From Prevotella sp. UBA4268 (GTDB lineage Bacteria > Bacteroidota > Bacteroidia > Bacteroidales > Bacteroidaceae), in the NCBI GenBank assembly GCA_002395135.1, contig DGWC01000074.1, positions 29,369-45,325 of the forward strand: DNA of 15,957 nt, given 5' to 3'. The position numbers and the translations under genes are program-made. Below the pieces are notes generated by a model. That model saw only the letters and a program-made list of their open reading frames with translations. It had not been told where the DNA came from and did not search any database. This document shows, in pieces, positions 1-7,235 of the stretch; the first letter of the stretch is position 1, and every line of letters starts with the position of its first letter.

Positions 1-2837
1 CGCAACCCTTCTGGATTGACTTGCTGACAAATGTCTTTGGCATTGAAACACCATCGGATGGCTTTATCACTTTTGAAGACCATCGTATGGTGGATGCCTC
101 TAACTTTATAGATGGTCGCATTCGTTCCACCAAAGTCCTGATAGAGCAGAAATCTTTGGGCAAGGATTTGCGAAAAGGCATCCTTCAAAGTGATGGCTCG
201 TTGCTTAATCCATTTCAGCAAGCCCGTCGTTATGTGGTATCACTGCCAGTTTCAGAGCATCCTCGTTGGATAGTCACTTGTAATTTCTCAGAGTTCCTTG
301 TTTATGATATGGAACAACCCAATGGAGAACCTGAGCAGATTCTCTTGGAGAATTTGGGCAAAGAGTATTACCGTCTGATGTTCCTTGTTGATGCCAAGAA
401 CGAGCATTTGAGTAAGGAAATGCAGGTTTCTATGCAAGCAGGTGAGATTGTCGGCAAAATCTATGAGGCTTTGCTGAAGCAATACGATGACAACTCGCCC
501 GAAGCCTTGCGCTGGCTGAACATCCTTTGTGTCCGTATCGTGTTCTGTCTTTATGCCGAGGATGCCGAAATCTTTACACGCGACCAGTTCCATGATTATC
601 TTGTGCGCTATGATGCCGAGGATTTGCGTAGCGCATTGATTCGTTTGTTCGAGGTACTCAATACGCCAACCGATAAGCGCAGTAAGTATCTGAAAGATGA
701 CTTGAAAGCCTTCCCCTATACCAACGGCGGACTATTTGCAGAAGAAATCGAGATTCCCCAGTTCACCGAGGAACTGAAACAGACCTTGCTCCAAAATGCG
801 AGTCTCGATTTCGATTGGAGTGAGATATCACCGACTATCTTTGGTGCTGTCTTTGAGAGCACACTTAATCCTGAAACACGTCGAAGCGGTGGAATGCACT
901 ACACTTCCATCGAGAACATTCATAAGGTCATTGACCCACTGTTCTTGAATGACTTGCGCCGTGAATTGGACGAGATACTGGAAGAAAAGGTTGAGCGACA
1001 ACGGCAGAAGAAACTTGATGCTTACCAAGACCGCTTGGCTTCGCTTACTTTCTTAGACCCCGCTTGTGGCTCTGGTAATTTCCTCACAGAGACTTATCTT
1101 TCGCTCCGTCGTTTAGAGAATGAGGTTATTCGTAAGCGCTATCATGGCCAGGCATTCCTCGGCTTTGAGGAAGTGAATCCTATCAAGGTTAGCATTCAGC
1201 AGTTCTATGGCATAGAGATAAACGACTTTGCCGTAACCGTCGCCACGACAGCCCTTTGGATTTCAGAGGCGCAGATGCTCCGCGAGACAGAGAAGATTAT
1301 CCGTCGCGATATAGACTTCCTGCCGTTGAAGTCGTATCATAATATTCGAGAAGGCAATGCTTTGCGGATGGATTGGAATTTCATTTCATACAAAAATGGC
1401 TTGCCCTCCACATTGCCAATCAACTCCTTGCCATCAAGTAGAACTGTACCAGGATATAAACCAGTAGAGAAAGAACGCAAAGAAATACGTCCTAATGTAC
1501 TTGAAATTACTTATGATGAAGAGCCAAGGGAAGAGGGCTTAATCATGATGTATGATTATATTATAGGCAATCCTCCATTTGTGGGTGCTCGTCAGATGAA
1601 TAGCGAACAAAAGGAGGATGTCATTCATATTTTTGGTGAAAAATGGAAGAATGTTGGCAACCTTGATTATGTGTGCTGTTGGTACATGAAAGGTTTTCAG
1701 TCAACGAGAATTGGCCATCCTCGAATTGCTTTCGTATCAACCAATAGCATTTGCCAGGGAGAACAAGTGGCAAACTTGTGGCAACCGCTTATGGAAAAGG
1801 GCCTTCGCATAGATTTTGCTCATCGCACTTTCCGCTGGGATAGTGAAGCCTCACTAAAGGCTCATGTGCATTGTATTATTGTAGGCTTTAGCAGAAAAGA
1901 CGAACCAGAGAAAGAACTTTTGTTATTTGATAATGACAAGATATCAAAGGTCACCCACATTAATGCCTATCTTATGGATGCACCTAATGTGTTTATTGGC
2001 AGTAAGCCAACACCTATTTGTGACATTCCAAACATAGGTATTGGTAATAAACCCATTGATGGTGGTAATTATCTCTTCACTAAAGACGAAATGGATGAAT
2101 TTGTCAAGATAGAACCTAGAGCCATTCAATATTTTAGGCCTTGGTATGGTTCTGAAGAGTTTATTCATCAACGACCACGTTATTGTCTCTGGCTTGGCGA
2201 TTGTTCTCCTGCTGAATTAAAACAAATGCCGCATTGCTTGAGTCGCATTCAGGCAGTAAGAGAAACAAGATTGGCAAGTCCGAGTGCTGGTACTCGCAAA
2301 TTGGCAGATCGCCCGACACGCTTTCACGTAGAAAATATGCCAGACACCAATTACATAATTATTCCAAAGGTGTCCTCGGAAAAACGTCGATATGTTCCAA
2401 TGGGGTTTATGTCGCCAGATGTCTTATCAAGTGACCTTGTTTTTCTTGTTCCCGACGCTACCCTATATCATTTTGGCATTCTTGAAAGCAATGTCCACAT
2501 GGCATGGATGCGAGTTGTGTGTGGTCGTTTGAAGAGTGACTATCGCTATTCTAAAGATATTGTTTACAACAACTTCCCTTGGCCGACTCCAACAGAAGAG
2601 CAAAAAACAAAGATAGAGCAGACGGCCCAAGCCATTCTTGATGCTCGTGCCCTCTATCCTGATTCGTCACTTGCAGACCTATATGATGAACTGACTATGC
2701 CCGTAGAACTGCGCAAAGCCCATCAAGACAACGACCGTGCTGTGATGCAGGCATACGGTTTCCCTGTAAAGTCAACCTTTACAGAAAGCCAGTGTGTGGC
2801 CGAGTTGTTCAAGTTGTATAAGCAAATGACGAAATAG
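1..2837 (+). CDS. MmeI-like type IIG/IIL restriction-modification enzyme (5' end outside window)
   Basis: A single polypeptide expected to both methylate adenine at its recognition site and cleave nearby DNA. The frame is open to the left edge: codons before position 21 read QPFWIDL and join the MmeI-family N-terminus, so the true start lies outside and probably only a few tens of residues are missing. Counting from codon 21 as residue 1: a PD-(D/E)xK nuclease core D31...E42-Q-K44; a helical spacer (about 120-330); SAM-binding motif I LDPACGSGNF (345-354); catalytic motif IV N517-PPF, the N6-adenine methyltransferase type; then a target-recognition region and a C-terminal helical segment containing YNNFPWP. 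Nuclease and methyltransferase residues all look intact, so the enzyme is probably active. No separate specificity, helicase or BREX genes are visible on the sequenced side. A methyltransferase-only relative is the main alternative, but the ExK motif argues against it. The recognition sequence cannot be read from this. Confidence 0.88.
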   Translation, partial: QPFWIDLLTNVFGIETPSDGFITFEDHRMVDASNFIDGRIRSTKVLIEQKSLGKDLRKGILQSDGSLLNPFQQARRYVVSLPVSEHPRWIVTCNFSEFLVYDMEQPNGEPEQILLENLGKEYYRLMFLVDAKNEHLSKEMQVSMQAGEIVGKIYEALLKQYDDNSPEALRWLNILCVRIVFCLYAEDAEIFTRDQFHDYLVRYDAEDLRSALIRLFEVLNTPTDKRSKYLKDDLKAFPYTNGGLFAEEIEIPQFTEELKQTLLQNASLDFDWSEISPTIFGAVFESTLNPETRRSGGMHYTSIENIHKVIDPLFLNDLRRELDEILEEKVERQRQKKLDAYQDRLASLTFLDPACGSGNFLTETYLSLRRLENEVIRKRYHGQAFLGFEEVNPIKVSIQQFYGIEINDFAVTVATTALWISEAQMLRETEKIIRRDIDFLPLKSYHNIREGNALRMDWNFISYKNGLPSTLPINSLPSSRTVPGYKPVEKERKEIRPNVLEITYDEEPREEGLIMMYDYIIGNPPFVGARQMNSEQKEDVIHIFGEKWKNVGNLDYVCCWYMKGFQSTRIGHPRIAFVSTNSICQGEQVANLWQPLMEKGLRIDFAHRTFRWDSEASLKAHVHCIIVGFSRKDEPEKELLLFDNDKISKVTHINAYLMDAPNVFIGSKPTPICDIPNIGIGNKPIDGGNYLFTKDEMDEFVKIEPRAIQYFRPWYGSEEFIHQRPRYCLWLGDCSPAELKQMPHCLSRIQAVRETRLASPSAGTRKLADRPTRFHVENMPDTNYIIIPKVSSEKRRYVPMGFMSPDVLSSDLVFLVPDATLYHFGILESNVHMAWMRVVCGRLKSDYRYSKDIVYNNFPWPTPTEEQKTKIEQTAQAILDARALYPDSSLADLYDELTMPVELRKAHQDNDRAVMQAYGFPVKSTFTESQCVAELFKLYKQMTK

Positions 2838-2843
2838 TTAGTT

Positions 2844-2936
2844 ATGGATAAGAACGCTTTCTGCATTGATAAAGAAGGACGACGTAGTATTAGTGCTGTA
2901 TTTTACGTCATGCCTGAATTGTTGGTCAGCAAATAG
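2844..2936 (+). pseudogene. Possible small ORF or decayed gene start
   Basis: ATG at 2844 lies 6 bp after the stop of the restriction enzyme and opens a 30-codon ORF beginning MDKNAFCIDKEG and ending LLVSK before TAG. Downstream, peptide-like stretches appear in the two other forward frames (for example ILYDLPRMEELLKQG near 2957-3001), as expected if a gene had suffered indels. I do not recognise the product. It could equally be chance coding, so confidence is low. Confidence 0.2.
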
Positions 2937-3156
2937 AAAGCGGCGCTTTCGATATATTCTCTATGACTTGCCGCGTATGGAAGAACTTCTCAAACAGGGG
3001 GCAGACGGACAGGCATTCAGCACGCTGATGATTCGAAAAAACGCGACAAAATCGTGTTGCCGTATTCCTTCAAAATAGAAATCTGCGTTTGAAAAATTGG
3101 GCGTTGGAAACGTGGAAATGTAAGGATTCATTACCGCTGGGCACATTCCAACGCGC

Positions 3157-3266
3157 AAAACCTATGGTTTCATGCTTCAAAAACATAGTTTTCGCTGCCC
3201 AAGAACTATGGTTTCGCACCTCAAAACCTATGTTCTTGCAACCAAAAAACTATGCATTTGTCAGTA
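3157..3266. repeat. Five tandem 22-bp units with a palindromic core
   Basis: Five consecutive units start at 3157, 3179, 3201, 3223 and 3245, exactly 22 bp apart. Each begins with a version of AAAACTATGGTTT: AAAACCTATGGTTT, AAAAACATAGTTTT, AAGAACTATGGTTT, AAAACCTATGTTCT, AAAAACTATGCATT. The AAAC...GTTT arms form a small dyad, and the 8-bp remainder of each unit is C-rich but variable. The period is not a multiple of three, so the array is not a repeated protein motif. No spacer is unique enough to suggest CRISPR. Confidence 0.75.
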
Positions 3267-3427
3267 AGCATCTGATTCCTGCGCATAAGAATGGTCGGTT
3301 TTTGTTGTAATTGTTTGTTGGTAAATAAATTGCAAATGATACCTCAAAACTCACGAATTTCGCGCCCGATTGATTGTTTGTGAATAATACCGCCCGTATT
3401 TGAGCCCAAAATTCGGATTTTCCATGA

Positions 3428-3604
3428 CAATTTCATACACAAGTATCGCTCGGTTTCGCAGGCATCATCGTATCTGACCTGCTGCCTAAGAGTGTCGCAA
3501 GGTGCTACGCTATTTCGGGCAGGCGTGGAGAGGTGATGAAGATTGACCTTGTGCGGGCCAACGTGGTGTGGAAATGCAAATTGCCTGGTTCGCAAGGCTT
3601 GTGA
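3428..3604 (+). pseudogene. Start-less open stretch, possible gene remnant
   Basis: Between stop codons ending at 3427 and 3604 lies a 58-codon open frame that reads like protein (segments GFAGIIVSDLLPKS and GEVMKIDLVRANVVW) but lacks an ATG until 3537. No family was recognised. It may be the tail of a deleted gene, part of a larger intergenic repeat, or chance. Confidence 0.2.
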
Positions 3605-3615
3605 TGCAAAATTGC

Positions 3616-3646
3616 TTGATGGAAAGAATATAAGTTTGTATTTTTG
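3616..3646 (+). promoter_or_regulatory. Bacteroidetes-type promoter for the 3670 gene
   Basis: Two overlapping -7 boxes, TAAGTTTG (3631-3638) and TATTTTTG (3639-3646), match TAnnTTTG. The second has a TTG at 3616, 23 bp upstream, consistent with a -33 element. Transcription would begin about 15-20 bp before the ATG at 3670. Confidence 0.5.
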
Positions 3647-3669
3647 CCATCAATTAATTCTATGAGATT

Positions 3670-4128
3670 ATGACAGACTACAAGTACATTATGGGGCAAT
3701 GCAAGAAGTTTCATTTCACAACATGGGATGAAGACGCATTGAGGGAATGCCAGTCTATCATGCCCAATCTGACAAGGGATGAACTGGTGAGAGTTTACAG
3801 GAGCAGATTGCTGGGAGAGAAGCATCCGTTAAAGCAGACTGCTTTCAAGGTTCTGTTTGCTGAAAAAGTCGGAAAGCGAGAGGAACGCATCAAGACGGAA
3901 GATACTGATGCTCTTATACAGGAGTTTTTGGACAAGAAGGGGGGCAATGTGGCATTGGCACGGAAAGAACTGCGGGAAAGATATAAGGCTGGCAAAGACA
4001 AACAGAAGATTGCCGGTGTTTTTAATGTTTCGACAAAAAGCGACCAACAATGGGTGAAATCACAGATTCGTAAGGAGAGATATGGTGACTCTAACGGCAA
4101 TCAATGGAAGAAACCGTCGTGGAAGTAA
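3670..4128 (+). CDS. Hypothetical protein, charged and helical, 152 aa
   Basis: No family was recognised. The protein is soluble, rich in Lys, Arg and Glu, and appears mostly helical, with no signal peptide or membrane segment. The second half (about 75-140) is strongly basic and includes a stretch around GNVALARKELRERYKAG that could pair with a following helix (QKIAGVFNVS) in a DNA-binding arrangement, but no clear helix-turn-helix was identified. The start is set by ATG 3670; an ATG at 3662 in another frame stops after three codons. A TAnnTTTG promoter lies just upstream. Its last 25 bp overlap the next gene, suggesting translational coupling and a shared role. Position next to a restriction enzyme suggests an accessory gene, but a defence role is not shown. 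Confidence 0.6.
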   Translation: MTDYKYIMGQCKKFHFTTWDEDALRECQSIMPNLTRDELVRVYRSRLLGEKHPLKQTAFKVLFAEKVGKREERIKTEDTDALIQEFLDKKGGNVALARKELRERYKAGKDKQKIAGVFNVSTKSDQQWVKSQIRKERYGDSNGNQWKKPSWK

Positions 4129-4721
4129 ATTCAAATATTATGATGTGGCATATAATAGGAATTATGGTCTTAGTGCTGATATACAATCTGTATCGCTACT
4201 CTCATGAGGATGATATCTGTGATTATAGCCCTGTGGAAACAGATATGTCAGAAAACAATCAAGTAGTAGAAACGAATATGGAAGAAACAATTAGCACAAG
4301 GCAATTGGCTTTGAACACGATTGAACATATTGGGAGTGAGCCAAAGTACACCGAAGAAGGCCGAATTCGGTTTGAGTATCAGGGTGTTGTCTTCTTGATG
4401 GAGGCTATTGATGAGTGCATGTTTGTGAATTTGATATGGCCCTGGTGCCATAGTTTCTCCAAATTCGACATTGACGAGTTTGCCAGGGTTCGTCAGGTGG
4501 TGAACGACATCAATGCGAGAGGAACGGCATCCGTATTTTATGGCATCACAGATTCCGACAATGTGGCTGTGCACATCAAGAAGCATTTCCTTTTTGTGCA
4601 GCAGATACCGAACATAGAGGAGTATCTCAGATCTGTTATGGACAGTTTCTTCAGGATGGTCAGGACGATGGACGTAGAGATAGAGAGAATCAGATTAAAA
4701 GAATGTGCACAAGAGGAATGA
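4104..4721 (+). CDS. Hypothetical membrane-anchored protein, 205 aa
   Basis: One hydrophobic helix near the N-terminus (about residues 14-30, WHIIGIMVLVLIYNLY) is followed by an acidic, low-complexity linker (about 33-65) and a C-terminal domain (about 68-195) of alternating strands and helices. That domain, with the segments IRFEYQGVVFLMEAID and DNVAVHIKKHFLFV, resembles in outline the YbjN / type III chaperone-like fold; this is a visual impression, not an identification. The likely topology is a single-pass inner-membrane anchor with a soluble domain. The start at 4104 overlaps the preceding gene by 25 bp; ATG 4140 is an alternative that leaves the membrane helix at the very N-terminus. 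There is no lipobox cysteine. The gene probably shares a transcript with the 3670 gene. Confidence 0.6.
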   Translation: MEETVVEVNSNIMMWHIIGIMVLVLIYNLYRYSHEDDICDYSPVETDMSENNQVVETNMEETISTRQLALNTIEHIGSEPKYTEEGRIRFEYQGVVFLMEAIDECMFVNLIWPWCHSFSKFDIDEFARVRQVVNDINARGTASVFYGITDSDNVAVHIKKHFLFVQQIPNIEEYLRSVMDSFFRMVRTMDVEIERIRLKECAQEE

Positions 4722-4842
4722 AGTGTATAGATATCGGGTGATGAACGGTGGCTTTCATTGTTTGGCAGTCATCAGAACCAGCCGGAAAAACCTTTCCAAG
4801 AAGCCCCCCTTGTGGCCGTGTGATGCAGGTTTTCTTATATTA

Positions 4843-5015
4843 TTCAAGTTTCTGAAGTAGTTAAGTAGTCAGTAGTTAAGTAGTTAAAGCCAAATGTCTG
4901 GAGACAAAATATCAGCAAACCAAGTAATGGCTTCACTACTGACCGAAGGACGAGCGAAGCGATCACTACTTAAATTCTAAACTACAAAAGAAGTTGAGCG
5001 AATGCGAAACTTGAA
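4843..5015 (+). mobile_element. MITE-like element, copy 1 (173 bp)
   Basis: Bounded by perfect 10-bp terminal inverted repeats TTCAAGTTTC (4843-4852) and GAAACTTGAA (5006-5015). The flanking octamers TTATATTA (4835-4842) and TTATTTAA (5016-5023) agree at 6 of 8 positions, compatible with a worn 8-bp target duplication. The first 98 bp match copy 2, inverted at 7138-7235, at 95 of 98 positions, and the last 22 bp (4994-5015) match it exactly. The 53-bp middle differs. The interior carries AGTAGTTAAGTAGT-type repeats that can pair with ACTACTTAA sequences in the right half. It encodes no protein. It starts 18 bp beyond the stop of the convergent esterase gene and may act as a terminator. The rest of the 4722-5033 gap shows nothing recognisable. 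Confidence 0.72.
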
Positions 5016-5033
5016 TTATTTAAGGATGGTGCA

Positions 5034-5711
5034 TCATTTCGTGATGAGCCAAGAAAACCCTTTGGCCATCCGCTTGTCGGTGTGAACAAAATGATTACCG
5101 GGATTCCATTCCAGGATGGTGGCGATGGATTGTGACTGCAGGAGTTCGTGCTGTCGGCGAATGGCATCAGCCACTTGCGACATCACAGGGTTCTTGGTGC
5201 GCGATTCCTTATCGCCCAGACTGAGGTAGATGCACCGCGCAAAAGGTTTCCGCTCTGCGGCATAGTCCATCCAGCGGGGGAACCATACGGACGGAGATGC
5301 GGCCACGATGCCTTCGAACAGGTCTGTCTGATAGCCCGCCCATAGGGCAAACAGTCCGGCCAGCGAGTAGCCGCCGAGCAGACAGTGGGAAGTGTCGGTG
5401 CCGTTTTGTGCCAGTTCCGGCAGCAGACGGTCGGTGATGAAAGCGAGCGTGTGCTGTGCGCCATCGCCGAAAGCCTCTTTGCCGAAGACGGGCGGAGCAG
5501 GCCATGGAGCCAGTTCGCGGTTCCAGTTGCCCACCTTGAAGGCTACCAGCGTGAACGGCTTGCCGGCTGATGCCAGGATTGTTTCCACTTCCTTATCGAG
5601 CACTTTCAGGTCATACTCGTCAACGGGCTGTATGAGCAAGCACTCCGCGTCAGCATGTTCATAGCAATAGCATTCCCGTCCGGCTATCATCTCATGTCTT
5701 GTCATCAGCAT
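5034..5711 (-). CDS. Alpha/beta-hydrolase esterase, putative esterase D / enterochelin-esterase fold
   Basis: A 225-residue hydrolase expected to cleave an ester or thioester; the substrate is unknown. Counting from ATG 5711, the nucleophile elbow GYSLAG places the catalytic Ser at 116, followed by SPSVWFPRW. An acidic residue in LGDKE (Asp167 or Glu169) and His207 in GNHF complete the triad. This order and spacing fit the PF00756 putative-esterase family. No signal peptide is seen, so it is probably cytoplasmic. The frame stays open up to 5780, overlapping the upstream gene, but the region before 5711 reads poorly as protein, and AAAGAGA lies just before ATG 5711; ATG 5705 is equally possible. 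It lies 43 bp downstream of the LD-carboxypeptidase gene on the same strand and is probably cotranscribed. Its 3' end abuts MITE copy 1. Confidence 0.78.
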   Translation of the reverse strand: MLMTRHEMIAGRECYCYEHADAECLLIQPVDEYDLKVLDKEVETILASAGKPFTLVAFKVGNWNRELAPWPAPPVFGKEAFGDGAQHTLAFITDRLLPELAQNGTDTSHCLLGGYSLAGLFALWAGYQTDLFEGIVAASPSVWFPRWMDYAAERKPFARCIYLSLGDKESRTKNPVMSQVADAIRRQHELLQSQSIATILEWNPGNHFVHTDKRMAKGFSWLITK

Positions 5712-5754
5712 TCCAATCTCTTTTAGGTTCTGGTTCTTTATCAGGATTCTTCCA

Positions 5755-6894
5755 TTAAGGTTCCACAGCATCCCAGTCAAAATCTTTCTTTCCAGCCATT
5801 ATCATGCGGGCTGCGGCTGGTGTCGGTGCGGCTTTGATGTCAGCAACGTGCACATCGCGCTGGGTTCCCTCGATGTCAAACTGGATGGTGGCACCGTCGT
5901 TGCGAACGTCGATGGTGACAGGTGCGCCCATCACCAGTGGCAGGTTTATATCGCCATGACCACCGGGGAAACCGCAAAGCACGGGGATGTGATACCCGGC
6001 CAACATGGTGTGAAGCATGGCTTCCACGCTTTCATAAGTGAACTCGGTGCCGCAGTCGGTAAACTCTCCGAGAATGATTCCCTTGCAACGGTCGAGCACA
6101 CCGTTCATCTGCAAAATACGCATCTGACGGTCAATGTTGTGCATCGACTCCTCCACCTCCTCAACAAAGAGGATGAGATCCTTGCCTTTCGTGGCATCGG
6201 CCTTTGAACCGAGGTTTGGAACAAACGTGCAAAGGTTGCCGCCAACAAGTATACCGCTGGCCTTGCCCACAATGTTCTCTTTGTGTGCAGGTATCTCGTA
6301 GCGAGGCACACTGCCCAGCAGCAGGTCGCGCATCAGCGTGCTGGTCTCGTCAGTGCCGCCCTTAGCGAGAAATGAACTCATGGTGCCGTGTATGCTCATC
6401 ACTCCTGCACGGCTCCACAAACCATGAATGGTGGAGATGTCGCTGAACCCCACAATCCACTTCGGAGAGGCTTTCAATTCATCGAGTGTGATTTGGTCAA
6501 TGAGTTGTATGGTGCCATAGCCGCCACGATTGCAGATGATGGCTTTGATGCTGGGGTCGGCCAAAGCCCAGCGAATGTCACTTACACGTTCTGACACGGT
6601 ACCGGCATACCGTCCGTCGACAACCTTGCCAACATTCGGTCCTATAACCGGATTCAATCCCCAGCCACGCAGCACGTCGGCAGTTTTCTCCACGTTCTCC
6701 ATCGGTGTAAAGTAAGAGGGAGATATCAGCGCAACTTTGTCACCTGTCTTCAGATAGTCGGGCTTCATGCAGTTGATCACTATCGGCTCTTCTGGTTTGG
6801 GTGTTACGATGTCATCATCATCGTCGCTGCATGATGTCAGTATAAAACTGCAACTCAGGATGGCGGTCAGCATCCATAGAATGTTCTTTTTCAT
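5755..6894 (-). CDS. S66-family LD-carboxypeptidase lipoprotein (LdcA/MccF-like)
   Basis: S66 serine peptidases cleave the L,D bond of tetrapeptide muropeptides (LdcA) or peptide-nucleotide antibiotics (MccF). The 379-residue protein begins with a lipoprotein signal peptide ending in lipobox LTSC (Cys22), immediately followed by SDDDDD, which fits the Bacteroides surface-export signal SDDDD. The S66 fold follows: strand VALISPSYF (54-62), NRGGYGT (122-128), nucleophile GFSD (Ser151), the acidic LFVEEVEE segment (catalytic Glu245 or 246), and His313 in GGHGDINLPL. All three catalytic residues are present and the length is normal after allowing for the leader. Classical LdcA is cytoplasmic, so an exported, probably surface-exposed form is notable. 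An esterase gene follows 43 bp downstream. The catalytic call is strong; the choice of substrate is open. Confidence 0.87.
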   Translation of the reverse strand: MKKNILWMLTAILSCSFILTSCSDDDDDIVTPKPEEPIVINCMKPDYLKTGDKVALISPSYFTPMENVEKTADVLRGWGLNPVIGPNVGKVVDGRYAGTVSERVSDIRWALADPSIKAIICNRGGYGTIQLIDQITLDELKASPKWIVGFSDISTIHGLWSRAGVMSIHGTMSSFLAKGGTDETSTLMRDLLLGSVPRYEIPAHKENIVGKASGILVGGNLCTFVPNLGSKADATKGKDLILFVEEVEESMHNIDRQMRILQMNGVLDRCKGIILGEFTDCGTEFTYESVEAMLHTMLAGYHIPVLCGFPGGHGDINLPLVMGAPVTIDVRNDGATIQFDIEGTQRDVHVADIKAAPTPAAARMIMAGKKDFDWDAVEP

Positions 6895-6978
6895 ATCTAT
6901 AACATTTTATTTGTTTATTATAAAGAAGCACGACGGGCTAATCAATACCTTCGCCAGTGCTTTTTCTGAATAATGATG

Positions 6979-6986
6979 CAAAAGTA
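6979..6986 (-). promoter_or_regulatory. -7 box TACTTTTG for the LD-carboxypeptidase operon
   Basis: On the minus strand TACTTTTG matches the Bacteroidetes TAnnTTTG box. It lies 85 bp upstream of the ATG at 6894, giving a leader of about 80 nt. No convincing TTG was found at the -33 spacing. Confidence 0.4.
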
Positions 6987-7044
6987 GTAATTTTTTATCA
7001 ATTCTGAGGTGTCATTCGTGTTTTTTGTGCAGAATATTACAATA

Positions 7045-7235
7045 TTCAAGTTTCGCATTCGCTCAAATTCTTTGTAGTTAATAGTTCATGGTTCATAGTT
7101 CATAGTTAAGTAGTCAGTAGTCGGTGTTAAGTAGTGAAGTAGTGAAGCCATTACTTGGTTTTCTGATATTTTGTCTCCAGACATTTGGCTTTAACTACTT
7201 AACTACTGCCTACTTAACTACTTCAGAAACTTGAG
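7045..7235 (-). mobile_element. MITE-like element, copy 2 (191 bp), inverted relative to copy 1
   Basis: Ends are TTCAAGTTTC (7045-7054) and GAAACTTGAG (7226-7235), 9 of 10 complementary. The element is flanked by a perfect 8-bp direct repeat TTACAATA at 7037-7044 and 7236-7243, the signature of a transposition target duplication. Positions 7138-7235 match the left 98 bp of copy 1 with three differences, and 7045-7066 match its right end exactly. The middle (7067-7137) is 71 bp and carries repeats such as TTCATGGTTCATAGTTCATAG. The arms ACTACTTAACTACTGCC and TAGTTAAGTAGTCAGTAG can pair to form a long imperfect hairpin. No protein is encoded. Confidence 0.78.

Larger units (their letters stand above)
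2838..3669. other. Region without a supported gene; coding-like debris and repeats
   Basis: About 830 bp between the restriction enzyme and the next credible gene. It contains a 30-codon ORF starting 6 bp after the restriction gene's stop (2844-2936), whose coding-like signal seems to move into other frames after its stop (about 2937-3078). It also holds a 9-bp inverted repeat GCGTTGGAA (3101-3109) / TTCCAACGC (3146-3154), a tandem palindrome array (3157-3266), and a stop-free stretch without a start codon at 3428-3604. I recognise no family in any of these. The overall look is decayed coding DNA plus repeats, usual beside restriction-modification genes. Confidence 0.55.

Noticed and set aside
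1..2837. BREX PglX or DISARM methyltransferase instead of an MmeI-like enzyme
   Set aside because: An N-terminal ExK nuclease motif is present and no BREX or DISARM partner gene is visible; the unseen left flank leaves a small doubt.
3157..3266. Regular repeats as a CRISPR array
   Set aside because: Conserved cores are only about 13 bp with 8-bp fillers; the period of 22 bp is far too short and there are no cas genes.
3089..3310. 73-codon plus-strand reading frame across the palindrome array
   Set aside because: Half of it is simply the 22-bp repeats read in rotating frames; there is no promoter, family or protein-like continuity.
5034..5780. Longer esterase starting at 5780, overlapping the upstream gene
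   Set aside because: The extra 23 residues do not resemble the family and a better-placed ATG with purine-rich upstream bases occurs at 5711.
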